Source: Sphingomonadales bacterium (GTDB lineage Bacteria; Pseudomonadota; Alphaproteobacteria; Sphingomonadales; Sphingomonadaceae). Taken from it: a stretch of 16,013 nt of DNA. This document shows positions 13,103 through 16,013 of this stretch, piece after piece. Made by a program: the position numbers and the translations under genes. Each line of letters begins with the position of its first letter. Positions within the stretch are counted from its first letter, which is position 1. Under the pieces are notes generated by a model, which had not been told where the DNA came from, did not search any database, and saw only the letters and a list, made by a program, of their open reading frames with translations. The stretch lies in contig JAGXGT010000169.1 in assembly GCA_024636595.1 (NCBI GenBank), positions 1 through 16,013 on the forward strand. The letters run 5' to 3'.

Positions 13103-13425
13103 TGGATGTGATACTTGCAAACCCCTCAATCCTCTGGCCGATTGGATTTGCCTGTGCAGCCATCACCCTAGGATGGGTCGCCACAACCTGGATGCGAGTC
13201 AAGAACGGCTATCCCCTGGAAAACCAATGGGGCAAGTCAGTCTATCCCAAGACCGATCAGGAAGCCGTCGAGCGGGTTAAATTGCTCACCAACGAAAATG
13301 CCGAACTGCGCGCCGAACTGGGTTCGGTCAAAGATCGGCTCGCCAATGTCGAACGGATCGTCACCGATGACAGCCACCGATTGACCCAAGAAATCGAGCA
13401 ATTGCGCGACAAGCGCGCGAATTGA
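13102..13425 (+). CDS. PspB-like small membrane coiled-coil protein 2
   Basis: A 107-aa product, closest in the array to protein 1: a transmembrane helix (about 10-30), then W-M-R-V-K-N-G-Y-P-L-E-N-Q-W-G-K-S, which matches protein 1 nearly position for position. The coil reads L-L-T-N-E-N-A-E-L-R, R-L-A-N-V-E-R-I-V-T-D and E-I-E-Q-L-R-D. The start is in a TGATG overlap with the preceding gene, indicating translational coupling. Function is unknown. By position it is expected to be induced with the Psp response. Confidence 0.85.
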   Translation: MDVILANPSILWPIGFACAAITLGWVATTWMRVKNGYPLENQWGKSVYPKTDQEAVERVKLLTNENAELRAELGSVKDRLANVERIVTDDSHRLTQEIEQLRDKRAN

Positions 13426-13437
13426 GGAGCAGGACTG

Positions 13438-13599
13438 ATGGAGAACGCCTGGGTATTTTTCTTCATGATCGGATTGCCGGCCATCGCCATCGCGATCGGC
13501 ACCCTGGGGCAAGAATGGTTCAAGCATCAGAACAAGAAGCTGGAAACGCACAGCAAGGACACGGCCGAAAAAGCAGCACAATATGCTGCGCAAACCTAA
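13438..13599 (+). CDS. PspB-like paralog 3, truncated by an in-frame stop
   Basis: The ATG at 13438 follows GGAGCAGG and opens with a hydrophobic helix (F-F-F-M-I-G-L-P-A-I-A-I-A-I-G) and a basic segment, W-F-K-H-Q-N-K-K. It stops after 53 residues at TAA (13597-13599). The same frame continues with the conserved coil, so the ancestral product was about 91 aa, matching its neighbours. As it stands only the membrane anchor and linker are made, without the family's coil. It may be inactive, dominant-negative, or a sequencing error at one codon. Confidence 0.7.
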   Translation: MENAWVFFFMIGLPAIAIAIGTLGQEWFKHQNKKLETHSKDTAEKAAQYAAQT

Positions 13600-13713
13600 C
13601 GACTGGAGCAGCGCATGCGCGTCCTGGAAAGAATTATCACGGACAAGGGTTTCGACGTTTCGATGCAAATCGAGGATCTACGCGCCCCCTCTGAAACAAA
13701 GGAACTGAACTGA
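13600..13713 (+). pseudogene. Distal coiled-coil half of paralog 3
   Basis: In frame with the fragment above, this part reads R-L-E-Q-R-M-R-V-L-E-R-I-I-T-D, then Q-I-E-D-L-R. That is the hallmark coil of the array. Its TGA (13711-13713) overlaps the next ATG in the same TGATG pattern as genes 1 and 2, so the original end is preserved. An internal ATG at 13615, preceded by GGAG at 13605-13608, could allow reinitiation and make a 32-aa soluble coil. Otherwise it is untranslated. Confidence 0.65.
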
Positions 13714-13967
13714 TGGAAGGAATAATCGCTCTACTCATCCCATTTGGAGCTTTTGCCGTGGCGGGCTTTGCCATCTGGACGGGCCACCAACGCAAGCTGA
13801 TCAAAATGCGCGGCGAGTTTCCTGCGACCCCCGATGCCGATGCGGAGCGGATGCGCGAAGAAATGAAATATTTAAAGCAACGGGTTGCGGTGCTCGAGCA
13901 GATTACCACCGATGGTCACAGCACCAAACAGCTCGAAAATGAAATCGAACAATTGCGGGATCGCTGA
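13713..13967 (+). CDS. PspB-like small membrane coiled-coil protein 4
   Basis: An 84-aa product with an N-terminal transmembrane helix (about 3-23), a basic flank (H-Q-R-K-L-I-K-M-R), and a coil with Y-L-K-Q-R-V-A-V-L-E-Q-I-T-T-D and L-E-N-E-I-E-Q-L-R-D-R. The coil is almost the same as in protein 5 but the membrane segment differs. The start overlaps the end of the paralog 3 frame by one base. A 34-bp gap with GGAGGGAG precedes the next gene. Confidence 0.83.
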   Translation: MEGIIALLIPFGAFAVAGFAIWTGHQRKLIKMRGEFPATPDADAERMREEMKYLKQRVAVLEQITTDGHSTKQLENEIEQLRDR

Positions 13968-14001
13968 CTAGTTTCCACAGGAATTTGGAGGGAGTGCTTA
14001 C

Positions 14002-14262
14002 ATGAATCCGTTTGAAATGGTCGTTGCCATCATCATCGTCGTCACGATTGGAAAAGTACTGAGCGCCCGCTATCGGGCACAAAATGGCATAACCGAGGAT
14101 CAGCATGGCAATGAAATTGCGATGCAGAATCGCGATTCGGGGCGCCTGCAGGAAGATGTGAAATATCTCAAGGAGCGCGTGGCGGTACTCGAAAAAATCG
14201 CCACCGATGATCGCGGCGCCCGCGAACTGGAAAACGAGATTGAAAAATTGCGCGACCGCTAA
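14002..14262 (+). CDS. PspB-like small membrane coiled-coil protein 5
   Basis: An 86-aa product: a transmembrane helix (about 4-20), then R-Y-R-A-Q-N-G-I-T-E-D-Q-H-G, a relaxed version of the juxtamembrane motif of proteins 1 and 2. The coil is Y-L-K-E-R-V-A-V-L-E-K-I-A-T-D, ending L-E-N-E-I-E-K-L-R-D-R. It has its own strong Shine-Dalgarno, GGAGGGAG. It combines features of the 1/2 pair (juxtamembrane) and of protein 4 (coil), as if assembled by duplication and exchange. Confidence 0.85.
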   Translation: MNPFEMVVAIIIVVTIGKVLSARYRAQNGITEDQHGNEIAMQNRDSGRLQEDVKYLKERVAVLEKIATDDRGARELENEIEKLRDR

Positions 14263-14289
14263 TCCGGTCCGGAAAGTAGAAGGACAAGC

Positions 14290-14523
14290 ATGATGCAAGA
14301 ACCTGCTTTTTATATGATCACTGCGGCCTTTTCCCTGATTGGCCTGACCGTTGTGTCGCTGGTATCCCTGCGCGGATGGCGGGACTGGATTGCGCTTAAG
14401 TCGCGAGAAATTGAGCAGCGGCGTGAAGATAACCCGCCCACCGCGACATCGCGGATTGAGGTTGCCGATCTGAAAGAGCGAATCCGCAAATTGGAAGCCA
14501 TCGCAGCCGGGGTTGAGCTGTAG
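14290..14523 (+). CDS. PspB-like small membrane coiled-coil protein 6 (short)
   Basis: A 77-aa product, the last of the array. It has a long hydrophobic helix (about 8-30), a basic/aromatic flank (R-G-W-R-D-W-I-A-L-K), and a shortened coil, D-L-K-E-R-I-R-K-L-E-A-I-A-A-G. It ends before the E-I-E-x-L-R tail found in the others, so it is either a divergent member or has lost that module. GAAGGA lies upstream of the ATG. In-frame ATGs at 14290 and 14293 are both usable. Confidence 0.78.
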   Translation: MMQEPAFYMITAAFSLIGLTVVSLVSLRGWRDWIALKSREIEQRREDNPPTATSRIEVADLKERIRKLEAIAAGVEL

Positions 14524-14549
14524 CAATCCAGATCAGAATCCCGTGAGTG

Positions 14550-14586
14550 TCGAGCGAAGTCGAAACACGCATGAGCCTTCGCTCGA
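14550..14586. repeat. Inverted repeat after the psp operon
   Basis: TCGAGCGAAG (14550-14559) and CTTCGCTCGA (14577-14586) form a perfect 10-bp stem with a 17-nt loop, 26 bp after the last psp-operon stop codon. There is no T tract. The flanking GTGTCGAGCGAAGTCGAAAC segment is of a type I recall as dispersed in sphingomonad genomes. It may mark the operon end or stabilise its 3' end. Confidence 0.55.
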
Positions 14587-14641
14587 GGCGAACGGCAAAA
14601 ATGAGTGACGTTGTCCCCGCACACTGCTAACCGCCCTCCCC

Positions 14642-15046
14642 ATGAGCAAAATTGACGATTTGATTGAAGAATATGAGTTTCTCGAGGCTGATGATCGTTA
14701 TCGGCTGCTGATTGATCTGGGCAAGCAACTGGACGAGATGCCGGACGCGCTGAAAACCGATGCCACGCTGGTACGGGGTTGTTCTGCCTCCGTATGGGTC
14801 TACCCGACGCAACTGGATGACGGGCGGTTGCATTTTCTGGCCGACAGCAACGCCGCGATCACCAAGGGCATTATCGCGCTGGTGCTGGAAACGGTACAGG
14901 ATCAGTCGGCCGGGCAAATCAAGAATACCGATATTGCCGCCGTGCTGGAACCGTTTGATCTGAAAAATCAGCTCAGTTCAAACCGCACCCAGGGTATTCC
15001 CAATATGATTGCATTGATACAGCAGACGGCGGAACGCCTGCAGTAA
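14642..15046 (+). CDS. sufE: SufE-family cysteine desulfuration protein
   Basis: SufE accepts persulfide sulfur from the cysteine desulfurase SufS and passes it to the Fe-S scaffold. The 134-aa product shows the SufE fold: D-D-L-I-E-E-Y-E-F-L at the start, R-Y-R-L-L-I-D-L-G-K, and V-R-G-C-S-A-S-V-W with the catalytic cysteine (C47). It ends R-T-Q-G-I-P-N-M. Length is normal. It stands alone here with no suf genes visible. A 118-bp spacer with an inverted repeat separates it from the psp operon, so separate transcription is likely. Confidence 0.94.
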   Translation: MSKIDDLIEEYEFLEADDRYRLLIDLGKQLDEMPDALKTDATLVRGCSASVWVYPTQLDDGRLHFLADSNAAITKGIIALVLETVQDQSAGQIKNTDIAAVLEPFDLKNQLSSNRTQGIPNMIALIQQTAERLQ

Positions 15047-15054
15047 CACGGGTG

Positions 15055-15105
15055 CCCCTGCGTAGGCAGGGGTCCATCTCCCGGTCTTCACTCGGGGAAA
15101 GATGG
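15055..15105. repeat. Hairpin repeats after sufE
   Basis: CCCCTGC (15055-15061) and GCAGGGG (15066-15072) form a 7-bp stem with a GTAG loop. CCATCT (15074-15079) and AGATGG (15100-15105) form an outer stem around a partly paired interior. No T tract follows, so this looks more like a REP-type intergenic repeat than a standard terminator, though it may end sufE transcripts. Confidence 0.5.
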
Positions 15106-15174
15106 AACTATTCGCGCCAACCGATCGTCTGGTGGCAAACTGGAGCCTGTGATCGTTGCAATGTCACGAGATGG

Positions 15175-15194
15175 ATTCCTGCCTTCGCAGGAAT
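15175..15194. repeat. Perfect hairpin between convergent sufE and J-protein genes
   Basis: ATTCCTGC (15175-15182) and GCAGGAAT (15187-15194) pair perfectly across a CTTC loop, seven bases beyond the stop of the minus-strand J-protein gene. Its loop and GCAGG arm resemble the hairpin at 15055-15072, suggesting related copies of a short palindromic repeat. Confidence 0.55.
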
Positions 15195-15200
15195 ACGCGC

Positions 15201-15746
15201 CTAAATCGGTTTCCAGACGCGCCGTTCTTCGGCAATACGCAAGACATCAAAGGCCGCCTGTGCTGTCTGAAACTTTTTCGCGGCCTCAGCATCGCCGGGA
15301 TTCACGTCGGGGTGATATTCCTTGGCCATCGAGCGCCATGCCTTTTTCACCGTCTCAAATTCGACGTCGGGAGTCAGGTCGAAAATTTCCAGCGCGGTCA
15401 TTTCGTCGCGCGAGCGACTGCCATCGCCGGAGCCCATCCAGCTGTAATGGGCGGCTTCCTGATAGGCATTGGCGTCGCGTTGCTCGTCGGCTTCGCGTTT
15501 CTTGCGCTCCTCCTTGTCGAGTCCCTCGAAATAGTCCCATCCGCGGTTATATTCCGCCGCGTGCGTCTGGCAAAAATACCAGCGTTCGGGACTATTGGGG
15601 GATTTGGGCGCCGGGCAATTGCCGGCTTCGTCGCAACCGTGACGGTCGCAAATCTTCACTTGCTGCGTTTCACGCGAACTTTCGTAGCTTCCCCATCTTG
15701 GGAAACCCCAGTTGTCTGATCGTTTTGCTTTTGGCATAGTCGCCAT
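15201..15746 (-). CDS. J-domain protein with N-terminal cysteine motif
   Basis: A 181-aa co-chaperone-like protein with its J domain at the C-terminus (about 116-178), the reverse of canonical DnaJ. The J domain has the H-P-D motif (Y-H-P-D-V-N-P-G-D), which stimulates DnaK-type ATPases. The N-terminal part has C-x4-C-x5-C and, about 15 residues later, C-x2-H (F-C-Q-T-H), suggesting a small zinc-binding fold, followed by Y-N-R-G-W-D-Y-F-E-G and a charged coil. I recall this layout from alphaproteobacteria, without a defined role. The start could also be the ATG at 15737. Neither has a strong Shine-Dalgarno. It lies just downstream of rnpB on the same strand. Confidence 0.85.
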   Translation of the reverse strand: MATMPKAKRSDNWGFPRWGSYESSRETQQVKICDRHGCDEAGNCPAPKSPNSPERWYFCQTHAAEYNRGWDYFEGLDKEERKKREADEQRDANAYQEAAHYSWMGSGDGSRSRDEMTALEIFDLTPDVEFETVKKAWRSMAKEYHPDVNPGDAEAAKKFQTAQAAFDVLRIAEERRVWKPI

Positions 15747-15790
15747 TCTATCAGAGGAACCGATTCTGTTCCACAGTTAAGATAATACCA

Positions 15791-16013
15791 GAGGGTCTGT
15801 AAGCCGGGTTCTGTCCACCCGCCTCCGCATAAAGCTTCGGCGGGATAGCCAGCCATTCATCTAGGCCATGCATTGCTGCGTGGCTCAAGCAACCAACCCG
15901 GGCTGCAGGCCGAAAAAGCCATATGCCGCCCCTATTTGGTTTTGCTCCAGGTGGGGTTTACCATGCCAGGCCTGTTGCCAGTCCCGCGGTGCGCTCTTAC
16001 CGCACCCTTTCAT
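15791..16013 (-). ncRNA. rnpB: RNase P RNA (3' portion, partial)
   Basis: Read on the minus strand this is the catalytic RNA of RNase P, which trims tRNA 5' leaders. Recognisable conserved blocks in order are GAAAGGGTGCGGTAAGAGCG and its pairing CGCACC, GGCAACAG, GGCATGGTAAACCCCACC, GAGCAAAACCAAATAGGG, TAGATGAATGGCTG, and the 3' hallmark ACAGAACCCGGCTTACAGACC. The 5' part, including helix P1, lies beyond the window. The 3' end near 15791 is approximate, and no terminator is clear before the J-protein start. Confidence 0.95.

Noticed and set aside
15055..15194. Possible CRISPR array from repeated GCAGG hairpins
   Set aside because: Only two dissimilar palindromes are present, with no regular repeat-spacer pattern and no cas genes.
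15149..15739. Plus-strand frames of 187 to 196 aa near the right end
   Set aside because: They lie opposite the J-domain protein, whose H-P-D motif and cysteines identify the real strand.
15656..15856. 66-aa minus-strand frame spanning the J-protein start and rnpB
   Set aside because: It runs through conserved RNase P RNA sequence and the spacer, so it is not a credible protein gene.

Overview
The window looks like chromosomal DNA from a moderately GC-rich alphaproteobacterium, most likely a sphingomonad (a Sphingopyxis/Sphingorhabdus-type genome). This rests on recall of gene order and protein style: an ffh-rpsP-rimM block with an Ala/Glu-rich tail on S16, a dapF-mtaB-ftsY-yciB operon, a compact psp locus, and dispersed hairpin repeats between genes. 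No database search was possible, so the taxon is an inference.

Left part (1-2819, minus strand): ffh, rpsP and rimM form a translation/secretion block. After rimM, where trmD is often found, there is instead a palindromic operator-like site (40-60) over a promoter and the first codons of an unknown gene that runs off the window.

Centre left (3081-8455, plus strand): a membrane-anchored GGDEF-EAL protein is followed by four tightly overlapping genes, dapF, mtaB, ftsY and yciB. They overlap by 4 nt at each junction and end in a strong hairpin encoded inside the last codons of yciB. The two SRP GTPases (ffh and ftsY) lie on opposite sides of the c-di-GMP gene. sodB (minus) converges on yciB. 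A PuuD-like membrane protein (9269-9832) follows, with a clear terminator.

Centre right (9880-14523): an elaborate phage-shock (Psp) envelope-stress locus. pspF (minus) diverges from an operon whose control region holds a near-perfect sigma-54 element (11022-11037), an IHF-like site and inverted repeats suited to PspF binding. The operon opens with an unannotated 58-aa exported micropeptide, then a strong terminator-like hairpin, then pspA, pspB and pspC. After pspC come six consecutive small membrane-anchored coiled-coil genes. Each has one N-terminal transmembrane helix, and most end in a shared coil of the form L-K-x-R-x-x-V-L-E-x-I-x-T-D ... E-I-E-x-L-R-D. They resemble PspB in layout and share their tail motif with PspC. 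The third is split by one in-frame stop. This expanded, stress-inducible family is the most unusual system in the window.

Right end (14642-16013): sufE (plus) converges on a J-domain/cysteine-motif protein (minus), with hairpin repeats between them. The window ends inside rnpB (RNase P RNA, minus).
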